Positions 31,601-45,059 of a DNA stretch of 64,000 nt are shown here, in pieces (position 1 is the stretch's first letter; each line of letters starts with the position of its first letter). The stretch lies in assembly GCA_029204225.1 (NCBI GenBank), contig CM055100.1, forward strand, positions 49,773,083 through 49,837,082, given 5' to 3'. The notes under the pieces are model-generated. The model was given only the letters and a program-made list of their open reading frames with translations. It was not told the origin of the DNA and searched no databases. This stretch comes from Diphasiastrum complanatum. Taxonomy: Eukaryota > Streptophyta > Lycopodiopsida > Lycopodiales > Lycopodiaceae. Both the position numbers and the translations under genes were made by a program.

Positions 31601-32579
31601 AAGAAACAAGACGTTTCAATTGCCAAAGCTTTGCTAGCTTTCCACCCTAATTTTGACACAGAAGACACATGATACAAAAATGTTCGCGAACAATTTTGCG
31701 ACACACGACACGAAATTGTTTTGTGACACAATATCATTCATGCTCCACAAAGGACCAAGAAGATCAACCAAGTACCATGGGATACAAATATTTGATTTGA
31801 TATCGTGACATCAGCAGAAGTGCTTTAGGACGTGGCTAATCCGCCACTCTTGTAATCCATGATTAGCTACAGATGTTTAATCTTTCTGATCAGGGAAGTT
31901 ACTTGATGCGACACAAAAAAGTTCGCGAACTATATACATTCTGCTTGATGCATAAAACAGTAAGACAAAAATATACCTAATACATGTCCGCCTATGAGCG
32001 AGACAATTTTGTAAAAGGATCAGCAGATCCAAAAGTCCGCTAGTAAGTGAGACACTACTCGTGGGAGAATTGTATTTCTCTCATGCCAATGCACTGTGTG
32101 GATCTGTCACACAGTGCTTGAAATCAAAAGATCAATAGATAATCTTGTAGATGTTATGCGCATATTATTCTGAATGATTGTATGATCTCGAATCAATATT
32201 TGTCTACTATTATTCGTGTATCTCATTTACTTGTTTATTCAATTCCGCACACTAGTTTAATTTTGTTGAATGCTATATTAATCTATAACATAGATCAGCC
32301 GTGTCTGTCTACATTCTGGAGGATTGTAGGAATGATATAGCCGGCAGTGACCAAGAATCATATCTGAATTCCACACGAATTGATTTTGTTCGCGAATGTT
32401 TTCACTTCATGTTTCATTTTGTTTCGCTTCGCGATCACTTGGCTTTCAGCATAAATTGATTTCATATCTCATTCAAGTTTTGTTTCGCTTCGCTTCGTTT
32501 CGTCTAGTTTTGTTTCATTTTGTTACAGAGCTTGATTGATTTTTTTCGCGAATTCTTCTCGTTTTGTTATAGAGCTTGA

Positions 32580-33518
32580 TTGATCTTTTTGCGAATTCTT
32601 CTTGAGCAGAAATCATTCGTAATCAGAACAGTTTCGCGAATCGTTCGAGAGACTCCCGTTTCCAACAAACACCCATCATCCAAGAGCAACACCAATGATT
32701 CTTGGTGGATTGATAGTGGGGCTAGCTTCCACATGACATATCAAAAGGAGATTTTCTCCACTTTACTTTCTTACAATGATGTACATAGATCTATCTATAC
32801 AGCAAGTAGTCAAGGATGTAAGATCAGTGGAATAGGAACCATTCCATTGTATGTTGGATCATCCAAAAGGATGAGTCTTGAGAATGTTCTTTGTGTTCCT
32901 AAGTTAACCAAGAATCTGCTTAGTGTTGGCCAATTAATGGATAATGGCCTTGATGTTCAATTTAAGCATGGAGTTTGTTCCATCCTTAGAAATGATGAAT
33001 TTATAGCCAAAGGCTTTAAGCAAGGTGGATTGTTTAAGCTTGATGCTAATATTGAAGTGGAGAGTGTTAACTTGGCAAAGGTGGAGCTATCAAAGGTGGA
33101 ACTGTGGCACAAAAGGTTGGGCCACCCCAACTACAAAGCCATGGAATCTATGGTTGCAAAGGAGCTTGCACTCGGCCTCCCCAAGCATTTGTCAAAGTGT
33201 GGGAAGATATATGAAGCATGTAGCCTCTCAAAGGCTCACAAACTACCCTTCTCAAGATCTACACCTAAATCAAGCACTCCTCTTGAACTCATCCATTCAG
33301 ATGTTCATAGCTTTTAACATGATTCTAATGGTGGTGTCAAGTACTATGTAATCTTCATTGATGACTATTCTAGATGTTGTTGGATGTACCTCTTGTCTAG
33401 CAAATCTATGGTGTTTGATTCTTTTGTAAAGTTCAAGACTTTGGTAGAAAATCAACAAGTTAGTACCAAGATCAAGGTATTAAGAAGTGATAATGGAGGT
33501 GAATATATCTCCAATTAG
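32580..33518 (+). pseudogene. Copia protease and integrase N-terminal part (element C)
   Basis: The protease has an intact-looking D-S-G-A motif in WWIDSGASFHMT (near 32705), and NVLCVPKLTKNLLSVGQL follows. The integrase zinc-binding region includes WHKRLGHPN (near 33105). TAA at 33315-33317, at the HSDVHSF segment, ends the frame. The core continues as YYVIFIDDYSRCCWMYLL and RSDNGGEYISN, closed by TAG at 33516-33518. The inverted copy has the same two stops, so they predate the duplication or were spread by conversion. Confidence 0.88.
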
Positions 33519-35460
33519 TTGATTGACTTTTGTAATTCTAATGGCATAAAGAGGGAGTTGTCATGTCCATACACCCCTCAACAAAATGGAGTGAGTGAGA
33601 GGAGAAATAGATCTCTTTGTGAGTGTGCTAAGGCCTTAAGGCTAGATGCTTCTCTACCCAAACCATTTTGGGGTGAGGCAATAACTTGTGCTAATTATTT
33701 GTGCAATAGATTGCCTAACCAAGCCATTGGAAGAATCACACCATCTAAAGCTCTATTTGGAGAGAAGCCCAATCTCAAGGATCTCAAAGTTTTTGAATCC
33801 ACTTGCTATGTACACCAATCCTTGGATACAATGAAGAAGGATGATGCAACCTCCATCAAAGGCATCTTTGTGGGATATGGTGAGAATAGCAAAGGTTATA
33901 GAGTTTTCAATCCCATCATTAGCAAGGTGTTAGTGAGTAGGGATGTTTTTTATGAAGGACATGCTTGTGATTTGGATGATAATGCTACTAATCATCTTGA
34001 TGCCAAGGGTCATGCTAGGATGGAGGAGGAGCTTCCAAGTGAAGTAGAACTTGAGGATCCATCTCAAGATGCAAGAACTCCAAGAAGATCCACAAGGACA
34101 AGGGCCGAGCCAATGAGGCTCACCTATGATGGTCAAGGTGATCAAAGGGAAGGCTCGTCATCTTTCACATCTTACACCTTTCTAACTTCAATGTTAGATG
34201 AGCCAACATGCTCTGAATATGCTTGTAAATCTAAGAGTTGGATGGATGATATGAAGTATAATCAAGATGCATCAATAAGTAAGCATAAAGCTAGGCTTGT
34301 AGCAAAAGGGTTTTTACAAACCAAATGCATTGATTATGATGAGACTTTTGCTCCTATGGCTAAGCTTGTTACTATTACGTTGATCATTGGTCTTGCTACA
34401 ACCTTCAATTGGGAGCTATTCCAACTTGATTTCACAAATGCTTTTCTCAATGGTTATTTGGAGGAGGAGATCTACATGAGGCAACTCGAGGGCTTCATCA
34501 AGGCAAAGCATGAAGGAAAGGCATGTTTCTTGAAGAAGAGCCTTTATGGGCTCAAGCAAGCACCTAGAGTACCAATGATCCATCATTGTATATAAGGTTT
34601 CATGATGGAAAGATCATCATTCTTGTTTTGTATGTAGATGACATCATTTTGAGTGGTAATGATCTAGATGGAATTAGAGATGTAAAAATTGCTTTGGCAA
34701 AAGAGTTTAAGATGGTTGATCTCGACCTATTAAGCTTCATTCTAGGAATAGAAGTTACAAGAGGATGTGATTTTAGCTTCATTTGTCAATCTAAGTATGC
34801 TACATCCATCCTAGATAGATTTGGAATGAAGAATTGTAAATGCATTGAGACACCAATGGAGCAACATGTTATTATTTAACTATAACTAGACTTGATCTTA
34901 GTTGTAGTGTTGGAAAGTTAAGCCAATTCATACAAAGTCCTCTAGTTTTACATTGGAAGATGGCCAAAAGAGTTCTTGGGTACATTTCATCTACTAAGAG
35001 TTTTGGCATTTTGTATAGAGGGACTAATCTTGGCTTAAGAGCCTATAGTAACTCGGATTTTGTAGGTGACAAGATGGCTAGGAAATCAACAAGTGACTTT
35101 GCCACTTTTCTATGTGATGGAGTAAGCAAGATACCATCTTATCTTCCACAGAATCAAAGTACAAGGCCTTGACATCAACATGCAAGGAGGTCTTGTGACT
35201 CAAAAGGCTATTGGTGGAGCTTCATATCATGGAGGATGAGATCCCAACCATCTATTGTGACAACCAATCAGCCCAATCACTTGCTACTAATCCTACATTC
35301 CATGCAAGGAGCAAACACATCGAGATTGCTCATCATTTCGTGAGGGAGAAAGTGCAAGCCAAGGATATCAAGCTCTAACATGTGCCATTATCAAGTTGCT
35401 CGGCTGATTTGTTTACTAAATCTTTACTTTAAGATTCATTTGTCAAGCCTAGATCTTCAG
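33519..35460 (+). pseudogene. Copia integrase core end, reverse transcriptase and RNase H (element C)
   Basis: The frame 33519-34595 holds the end of the integrase core (CPYTPQQNGVSERRNRS), its C-terminal part (CYVHQSLDTMKKDDATSIKG, GYGENSKGYRVF) and the start of RT (DASISKHKARLVAKGFLQTK, TFAPMAKLVTI, QLDFTNAFLNGYLEEEIYM, SLYGLKQAP). About 35 RT codons are missing at 34570-34590. Translation resumes with ILVLYVDDIILSGNDLDG (YVDD at about 34625). RNase H (34900-35460) is broken, ending HARSKHIEIAHHFVREK..CSADLFTKSLL. In the inverted copy the codon for Gly in YGLKQAP is Val. Inactive. Confidence 0.88.
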
Positions 35461-35507
35461 TGATTGATAGAAACATTATTGTGTCCAAGGCTAGATTTGA
35501 GGAGGAA

Positions 35508-36100
35508 TGTAAAAAATTGCCAACATTGGCAAATTTAGCCATGTAGAATATTGTACATTTTGTCTATAATTTGGTTTTTACAATTGTATGGCCAAAGTGC
35601 CACATGGCAATCTACACCTAATGTATGTTAGCTCGAGTCAAGAGGAGTGGTGGTGTCAATTTGGTAGAGATTCCTACTTTATAGGATCTAGACCTTGATT
35701 TGTGATGAGTTTTTTTACCAACCATGCACCTACATGACTCGAGGATCTAGGCTAGGGTTTCATTTTAGGGCAAGAAAGTTAAGTCTACTTCCTTATTACA
35801 TGCTGGATTTTCACCTAACTTAGCAAAGGAAGTGAGTTTTGCTATTTATTCCATCTCTCCATAGTGAGAAGATATATTATTTTTGGAGCACATTGGCAAC
35901 TCGAGTTTCTACTCTCATGTACATTGATTTTTGATGATCCAAATGAAACCAGCACTTTTAAGACTTCAAACACAGCTTGCAAGCTGTACTACAGCCTGTA
36001 GACACACATGCCAACTCGGATTTATGTCTATGATCTGTATTTTCATTATCACTGCTTGTTGTTTGTGAAACTGCCAATCTAGATCAAGTTTTTGGTAACT
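35508..36100 (+). repeat. 3' LTR of element C (truncated)
   Basis: It starts TGTAAAAAATTGCC after the purine tract and follows the 5' LTR to GGTAACT. The final ~89 bp present in the 5' LTR are replaced by unrelated sequence. Confidence 0.9.
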
Positions 36101-37220
36101 CTTTCACAAGTTCATCAATGCTTTCTAACACAACTCTTTTTGCTTATTATTTTGTACTTTATTAACTAATGTTTGTACTTCCTCATTCATCTAAGCATAT
36201 GAGGTATGCAATGCTTGGACAACTAGTTTCATATGCTCATTTTCTTAATTGAGGGTTTTTTTTTGTTGCAATAACAAAAAAAAATTATTTGTAATTAGTA
36301 AGTAAACTATTCAACATATTTCTCAGACATTGCTTTTTTGCATTTTAGCTTCTTCCTCATCACAAATTATGAAAGTTTGAGCGCTTGTTGTATCCAAACC
36401 ACTCAATATTTCCACAAACTACTTCACAACCACTCTCTTGACGTCATGTAGGTATTGTTGAAGCTTTACATCACTTCGTTTGGTCTAAAAATAAGTGAAA
36501 CAATTTGCTCAAAGTTTGATACATTCAATAACTCAAAGAATGTTGTGGCCTCCTAGTTTCTTCATGTTTCACTGTTTTTGCTTTTGTCTAATGTTGCAGG
36601 TAGCCATAACTTCCAAAGCTTTCCATAGAAGTTTCCTACACTCAAATTTGAGCTTTGTAGCTCTCAAACAATCTTCTCCATCGTTTGAAGTGAGATTTTC
36701 CTCTCTCCACTGAAATGAGACTAAATTACCTCAATAGATAGCTCCTAGTATGCTCAACACAACTTTACCACAAAAATGAAAGTTGCTAATCATTTATCAC
36801 ACTTGCAACCACAATTACACAACAACAACAACAAGACTATATAAGCATTCACATAGCCATTTTTTATTCAAGCAATTGAATAATTGCAAGTATAAGTGAA
36901 TTAGAATGACACTGAATTTCTTAAGTGCCTTGAAGGTAGTACCTAGGTAGGTGCTACTCAAGTGATCCCCTTGGGCCTCCATTCAAGTTAAGCTAAATAA
37001 TTGAAAATGAGTAACAACGACAGTAGTTTAACACGATTTGCCTCCGCTAATTGTTAGGCCGTAAGATTAGAAAATAAAAAAGTTAGGGCCAGATAACACC
37101 TTACCATATAGCCAAGATGTAGATTGAGGATCGACATTAAATTAGGGTATAAAATCAAATATTACCAATCTACAAAGGCATACATGGCTAGGAGATAAAC
37201 CATTTAGGCACAAGATATGC
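36101..37220 (-). other. Degenerate sequence, possibly an old retroelement remnant
   Basis: No intact gene. On the - strand, protein-like pieces can be read with many stops between about 36720 and 36110 (for example DVKRVVVK and ENEHMKLVVQALHTSYA), reminiscent of a decayed gag, but no defining motif is kept. 36720-37220 shows nothing else. Confidence 0.3.
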
Positions 37221-37336
37221 CATTTAATCTCTTGATCAAAACGGGGTTGGCTCAACTGGTTAGCTTGGCATCCAAAGTTTCTTTGGTCCCAGGTTCGAGC
37301 CTCCTCTTGGAAACCAAGAAGCATTTAATCTCTTGA
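37221..37336 (+). mobile_element. tRNA-derived SINE-like insertion with 15-bp target duplications
   Basis: The 15-bp direct repeat CATTTAATCTCTTGA at 37221-37235 and 37322-37336 flanks 86 bp. The insert has a pol III A box, TGGCTCAACTGG (37249-37260; 11 of 12 positions of TRGCNNAGYNGG), and a B box, GGTTCGAGCC (37292-37301), about 30 bp apart, as in tRNA genes. Long direct repeats are the mark of LINE-assisted insertion. Just downstream (about 37344-37365) GTTAGCTTGGCATCCAAAGTTT repeats part of the insert, suggesting a second partial copy. Confidence 0.72.
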
Positions 37337-38690
<1,354 letters not shown>

Positions 38691-39970
38691 CTAGCTCTTG
38701 TACGCAGAATAGGCGTCCAGAAATGCAATAGACGTGCTATATAATGTGAATAGTGCACCAAACATAATGAGAGAAAGGTCCACTGTTGCCTGCCAGGAAC
38801 TAATTGAACCCCGGAAAATGGTCAGATGAAAAGTAGCTGGAAAGACAAATGCAAGCATAGCACAGACTGTTCCCCCAACAAGGGAGATAAAAGCTCCAAA
38901 TCCTGGAATACAGACAGCAAGGAAAACAGTGATGAGAATCAGCATGCTGCGAAGTCCATTGAGGACCAGAGTGTTACGCATTGGAGAAGGTATAACATTC
39001 TTCTGGAACCACCCACTGATCATCAACTTCCTCTCGAAGATCTCATAAACAGGATGCATCATCACTGGAAAGGTGAAAAACAAAGCAACGCACAGGCCAA
39101 CCTTGACAGCAATAATGGACCAGTCATTTGGTAAATTGAGGGTAATTATGTCCAGTGTTGTCTCTCCGAACGCCAAGTAACCAGAAAAACCAAAACCAAG
39201 GTATAAAATAGTGATCGATGCAAATGCCAAACCCAAAACCTGGCCAAACTTTTGTGGCTCCTTGAGGGATGCTTCCAACGGCAAAGTCATACCAAAACCT
39301 TCAAAGCAGTACAGAGCAACTCCCAGGGCAAAAGGCATGCTATTCCACCCTGTGAAAGCCTTCACCTTATTGAAGTCTTTCATAACATGAAAGTCGTCTT
39401 TAATGACAATGGCCATAGCAAGAAGATTGCATACATCAGCAAAAATGCTGAACGGGGCTAAAGCAGCTAAAGAGCGAACAAATGCGAGTAAAATCTCAAA
39501 AGGGATCAAACCACAGATAAATAGAGAGTACAAGGAAGGAGGTCCACTAAAAATCGATGCCAAGTTGTGCCCGATGAAGATCAGATAGGCAACGCAGCAA
39601 CTACATTGAGAGATAATCATAACTATATCCACCGATTGTCTGCCAACTTCTCCGTAAGCATAATATCCCAGGTCACCATACGTCAAGACATTGCCATAAC
39701 CTTTGCTTAGCAATTTGTCTCTGCATTTGACCTGCACTTCCGAAACGAAAATTCAGTTTCAACCCTAACATAACTCACATGTCATTATTGTGGCCAGAAC
39801 ATTCCAATTGACTTTTGTTCAGCAATGTCATTTTGCAGCACACTAAAAACTTGACTTTCAACCGTTTCAATTAAGCCTGGTGCATAGCATGTGAGATGCT
39901 CTGCACCAGGCTTATGAGATCTTATGAATTGGAGTAAGCTAGGTATGGTTCAAATTGCAGCATAATCAAC

Positions 39971-40037
<67 letters not shown>

Positions 40038-43001
40038 ATACCATTGCGAGACACTTTCAGCAGTTTCGGAAAGATATTACATTCTCTATATGTATGTGGT
40101 CACAGTCAAAAGTCAATTTGGCAGCTGCCATTTCGATCCAAGTTATAATAGTTGCTGCTAGAAGAGGAGCAAGTCGGAACCTACACATTACTGTGGCACT
40201 TGAAGGCAAGAGCTTCAGCGTTCAATAGTCTTACATAGGGAAGAAAACTGCAAATCAAACACCTTTTCAAGATTCGAATACCTGTGATGCAGCAAGACAG
40301 CCGACTATAACAGGTGGCTTCTCGAGAAAGAAAAGCTTGGGGTATACTTCGCTTGGAAATTGGGACATACATTAATGCTTGGGACTGCAATGTCCTGAAA
40401 TAGCATGCTTCTGAATACTTACAAGCTAGATATAGATCCAGAATGATTTACTCAAAATTCCGATCAGAGAAGCTCTATTTGTGAAACACAGAATCTAGAT
40501 ACGCAATTTTTGGTGAATCACCATTTGAAACAGCTTGGCTTTTTTAAGTAGCAGCTAGACAGGTAGTACACTAAGCAATTTAACGGAGATTACCTTATGG
40601 AACAACTGTCCTCATTGATCAAGTGATGATGAAATTTTTGTGAAATGCATTTTGGATCCTTCGAATATACCATTGCAATGCAAAAACAAAAACAGCATCA
40701 CTGAAATCGTACAAGGAGCTCATTGTTCCAAGAGAATTCAAATGCAAAAAACCAAAAAATCGTTGTGCTATCATCCGAAATCCCTCATGTCAATTTAAGG
40801 CTTTAATTTTGAATATATATCGGAAGTCTTAATCAATATTCAAACATGCATACAAAAGCTTGTCGTCTAAAGTTTATTTCCGCTTCCCAAATTGTAGAAA
40901 CGAGTGACTGCCTCGTGTGACATTAATCACATCCTATAACCTACCCACTTATGCCATGGATATATTAAGTATCTATCTGCTGAATGCAGAAGTTTCTCGC
41001 TGCTTGACACTTGAATAATTTTCCAAGCTATTATCTGTTAACATTTGCCCAAAGAGGACAACAGACACAGCCATGATGATACAGAGCACTACTGAGCAAA
41101 ATGCAACTAGATGAAGCTTCTAGTTTATCTTCTGTCAATTTTATTGTATGTTACTTACCTACTCGTCCTATACACGGCTCGGAGATGTTTTATGAATATA
41201 CTTCAACAATTATAGGAGCAATGAACAATTATACGTGATGCGACTAGGTGGCTTCGTTCAATTTATGGACTCCGTTGCAAAGCTGCTTACAGTGGAGCTA
41301 GAGCCACAAGTTGGGCAAGGATCACACAGAAAAACTCGAGTTCCCACATATAACAGAATCATATAGGCAAATCGTATCACAATACATGCTACGTATAGTA
41401 AAAGTTCTATATTGACGAGCAGTAAAAGATCATTCTGGAAAGGATAATAACCTTCATCCCCATGCACATTGATGCATGTTCAAAACTTGGGCCATACCTC
41501 TTTTAACCTAGGTCATCCCTCCTTCAGACTTCACTTTAGTTGTCCCTATGTGGCTGATAGGAAATGGCACTCCTCTTTAGAAACGAACCAAGCAACCAAG
41601 ACCAACAGGCCAATCCTAAACATGATATTAGTTGATACGGCACATGAAATCACACTAATCCAAAACTTGATATTAGTTGATATGGCACATGAAATCACAC
41701 TACTCTTTGCAACTTAAAACCAATGGGCCAAGGAACGTTGATGACCAAGAGTGGTTTCAAACTAGCGGCAAGTTCCTTTGCCTAGCCCTCTCACTTGTCG
41801 CCCATTTTTTGAAGCTTGGCAGGTAAGTTGACAGGCAATGGACCACAACCCCCCTTTCAAACCTAAATGGAGGGCTGCGATCTCATTGACTAGTTTCAAT
41901 CCCTGCCATACCATTGGTCCATTCTCCTTAAGTAGACCTTTGCAACTCAACATGCCGAGCAATGTCTTCAGCCCTAGAAGATGGGCTCGAGTTGCCCCTA
42001 CGTGGCAAAGGGTGCCATGTCACCTCATCTGCCACATGGTGGCAACTCAAGGCAAGTCTGAAAGGGGGAGTCCAATAGAGCTTGAACAGTTGAAGTGTTG
42101 CAATGGCTAAGCTTATAAAGATTGCCTTGACTCTTTCCGCTAAGCTTATAAAGATTGCCTTGACTCTTTCCGAGCGCAAGTAACTTTATGCTTTTGTCTA
42201 ATATAGAACAAGTATTAAAATCAAATTCGACTTTTTGGCCCAAATCAACGATTTTACTGATAGAAATTAGATTTTTGTTAAGATTTGGAACATGAAAAAC
42301 ATTTGGAATGAAAGTAGTACCATCCCAAAATTGCAATTTGACAGTGCCATACTATTGATATTGTGAGTACTTCTATGAATGAGACATACTTCTGAGTGGT
42401 AGTACTCATGAAACCAATTTCATTGGCCAAACTCCCCCTTTTCAGACTTGAAGATTCCACATTTACTCATTTATTTAAAGGCTTGAATATTGGACGCAGT
42501 ACTTCAGAATATATATTACGCTTAGAACATGATAATAAGAGCATAACTATGTATATCGACCTCCTCACTGCAGTGGTTTTAAAACTTAACTATATATTTT
42601 CTTAGCAACCAACAATGACATAATCTGTCTAGTCTGTTTAGAAAAGTTCCCTGTCTAAGAGATTTTCCTCACATATACTGGAAAAATAACTTACAAGCAT
42701 GAGTATGTTCGTCCGCTTTATTTCCTAAGAACTTCATAAAGACAGAGTGAGGATGTACCAGCAGCATCATGCAGTAGTAGGAAAGCGCACCAGAGAGAAC
42801 GATAGATATAGAGCCTATTGCCCATCCACTGACTCGAAAAGTAAAAGGTAACCCCAAGACGCCTGTTCCTAAGGTCACAATGACAATGTTGCCAAACGTC
42901 TTTTGAACAGATGCTGTTCCAGTTCCTTTGCCTGCTAGCTCAGGCGCCACATGCAAAAGCGGTGTTTCCTCTCGCAGAATATGACTGATAAATCCTGCCA
43001 T
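38691..43001 (-). CDS. AVT3-type vacuolar amino-acid transporter (two exons)
   Basis: Multi-pass carrier of the amino acid/auxin permease family; the AVT3 group exports neutral amino acids from the vacuole (family knowledge). Exon 1 is 43001-42759 (ATG at 43001) and exon 2 is 39731-38691 (TAG). They join in phase 0 to give 427 residues, close to the usual 410-435. The N-terminus has LREETPLL, then SVQKTFGNIVIVTLGTGVLG at the first membrane segment. Exon 2 carries KGYGNVLTYGDLGYYAYGEV, FALGVALYCFEGFGMTLPLE and PVMMHPVYEIFE, and about nine further hydrophobic segments up to FLDAYSAYKS. The donor used (CTG|GTACAT) is chosen because it alone keeps frame and joins MLL to VKCRDKL as in homologues. 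A stronger GTAAGT at 42694-42689 would shift frame. No stop or frameshift. The 3 kb intron holds a CT repeat and a Copia scrap. Confidence 0.9.
39979..40034. repeat. CT microsatellite (28 units) in the AVT3 intron
   Basis: 56 bp of uninterrupted CT about 250 bp from the exon 2 acceptor. On the transcribed (-) strand it reads GA. Confidence 0.95.
42025..42480 (-). pseudogene. Copia protease-region fragment in the AVT3 intron
   Basis: The - strand frame 42336-42025 reads FIPNVFHVPNLNKNLISISK, then FDFNTCSILDKSIKLLALG, matching the stretch between protease and integrase in Copia polyproteins. GKSQGNLYKLS occurs twice in tandem (a 33-bp in-frame duplication near 42110-42175). Upstream frames (42460-42340) hold degenerate protease-like sequence. 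Only about 0.45 kb survives and no LTR is attached. Confidence 0.65.
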
Positions 43002-45050
43002 CTAGCTGCGATTCTTAGAACATAAGAAAAGATCTAAGGTAAGGTAGGATGAAGAGAACTACTTCACGACTGAAAGGCCATAAAATATTTCAGAATATTA
43101 TCTCTAGAACAATTTGCAGGAAAGCAAGTCTAATGGACAGTCTCGCAATTACATCACTCAAAATGAAAAGATCCTGATAGAAACATTGATAAAAAATATT
43201 ATCCTAGACAGTGTAGGATAAACAGCAACGAATGTCAGGAGCAAGTCTCAACGATTCACAGATGAATGCGTATCTTGATGCTCAACATCACAGACAATAT
43301 TTAAGAAGACTAATAAACCACAGAAACTGGATCTTGACGCTTAACATCACAGACAAGCAAGAAAATTAAAGCAGTCCACAGATAGATACGTTTTGATCAT
43401 TAGAATCACAGACAAGCAGGAAAATTGAATGCCTCAAAACTTTGCAAGCTGATATTATCTTAATGAGCCAGCTGTGTTATGAGATGAAAATCTTCAAACG
43501 TTGAGGAACATGTTCAAAGGCTCCACAAAACCAAGTAGCAAAGAATTGAGAACGTGGAATGGTAAAGACAAAAGGAATCTTTATGATAAAAACTTTTCAC
43601 AGCCAAATCGCATCTTGATCACCAGAAACACCGATAACCAGGAAAACTATATGCCTCAAAACTGATACTCCGCAAGCTGATACTATAAAAGTTAATGAAT
43701 CAGCCCTGTTGCGAAATGAAAATCTTCAAAACGTTGCTCCCGCCATGAGTAAGAAGGGCCATGTTACAAAGCTTTCCACACAACCAAATACTACAGATTC
43801 AAGGTGATGAAGAAACGTGAAATGGTAAATTAGTCTGAAGGCATGTTCATGACAAAAATTGTCAGGATTTCGATACAAAAGAAAAGAAAAAATACACATA
43901 AAAATTGTAAGGAATACGAGAAATTTCTTTTGGTCAGAGATTATCCTGCATGCATGTAGTCGTGTTTTATCGTCTGATTCATTCGTTGTCGTCTCGATCC
44001 AAACCAGCCTGGAAAGAGCCTTGGTTTATCGACGGGATGTCCCACCAAGGAAGGACGAGTATCTTTAGGCCGCGCCCTTGGATGCTGGCCACCTGTCATG
44101 GCGTCACTTGGAGATACATCCATGGTTAACACGTGGCAAAATCTGTTAGTTTATGATAGCATCTGACGGTGTGGCTTAAAATTTCTGGGTGTGAGTAAGA
44201 TATCACCTTACCATGATTTGTCATTTGGATGGGAATGAGGGATGAGGATGACTCAACATTATTATTCCATGGGGATAAGCAAACCCTTCTATCTCAGCCC
44301 GCTGAGAGCGAGCGTCCTAGAAGGCGCAAGCGTAAATCTCAAATGTTGCAGAGTGAGATCTAAAAAGCTTTGTTCCAAAAATTTGAGAAAATAGCTTGGC
44401 CTTAATGTACTATGGAAGGGGCCGGGCAGAATGGCCTATGCCCGACCCGACGCCTTCCATTGCGTAATGGATATTTTGACGTTTGCCACATGTATATTAT
44501 GAAGCATAATAAGCACGTTGACTTTTTACAGCTAGTCAGACACCATGTGGTAGCTTGCACCTGACGCATGATGCGTAGGCTGGACTGCAAAGTAATTTTT
44601 TTAAAAAAAACAGATGCCTATTTTGCTATTTAATGTGTTCAAAAAATGGGCAGAATGGTCACAAAGTATGCGCTACGTAAATGTTGTATATATTAGTCAC
44701 TAGTTGCCTAATAATGACAAAAGTATAGATGAATCTAAATCCTAGTCAATGAGACTCCCCCCCCCCCCCCCCCCCCCCAGACACACACACACACACACAT
44801 ATATATACAGCCTAGCACGAAAATGATTAAGATTAATCTTTATATGTCTTTTAGAAACTCACAAGCCCAAAATTTACTTATTTTATTAGAGAAGAATTAA
44901 ATTTTAATAAATTGCCTTATTGCTTCTATGCAAAGAAGAAGTAAATTGTAATGTGAGTAAAACATTAGATCAAATATATTTACTTCTTGTAGGTAAATTT
45001 ACATTTGAAGTGATAAAATAACCAATATCGAGCTTTTTAAGGTGTACATT
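43002..45050 (-). promoter_or_regulatory. Upstream region of the AVT3-like gene and intergenic DNA
   Basis: Reading leftward to 43001 this includes the 5' UTR and promoter; a specific TATA box could not be fixed. A phrase close to GATCATTAGAATCACAGACAAGCAGGAAAA recurs with variation near 43295-43330, 43335-43370, 43385-43430 and 43610-43650, about four diverged copies. No coding region was supported. Confidence 0.4.
44757..44808. repeat. Compound simple repeat: C22, AC, AT
   Basis: 22 consecutive C (44757-44778), then about nine AC units and five AT units. Homopolymers of this length are error-prone in sequencing, so the count is uncertain. Confidence 0.9.
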
Positions 45051-45059
45051 TAGATCTAA

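Larger units (their letters stand above)
29088..35249 (+). repeat. Large inverted duplication, arm 1
   Basis: This segment (element C up to RNase H plus about 610 bp of its upstream flank) recurs in inverted orientation at 47874-54049. Lengths are about 6.16 and 6.18 kb. The arms are 12.6 kb apart and enclose the AVT3-like gene. Confidence 0.9.
29701..36100 (+). mobile_element. Copia LTR retrotransposon (element C, 3' LTR truncated)
   Basis: 5' LTR 29701-30384, primer-binding site 30387-30399, gag from 31006, pol 32600-35460, purine tract TTGAGGAGGAA ending at 35507, and 3' LTR from 35508 cut at 36100 (the last ~89 bp are missing). The two LTRs differ at a noticeable number of positions, with small indels. 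Stops and frameshifts throughout make it inactive. A second copy lies inverted at 47874-53437. Confidence 0.92.
39732..42758 (-). other. Intron of the AVT3-like gene (3.0 kb)
   Basis: Read on the - strand it begins GTACAT and ends GAAGTGCAG. It contains a Copia fragment (42025-42480) and a CT microsatellite (39979-40034). 40035-42024 shows no gene, though a 20-30 bp phrase about GATATTAGTTGATA and GGCACATGAAATCACAC is repeated near 41621-41655 and 41665-41700. Confidence 0.8.

Noticed and set aside
37236-37321. A functional tRNA gene
   Set aside because: A and B boxes are present but no acceptor stem or cloverleaf could be drawn, and the target duplications indicate a retroposed copy.
38826-39588. 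Several + strand frames of 60-102 codons opposite the transporter
   Set aside because: They are antisense shadows of the conserved AVT3-like exon 2.
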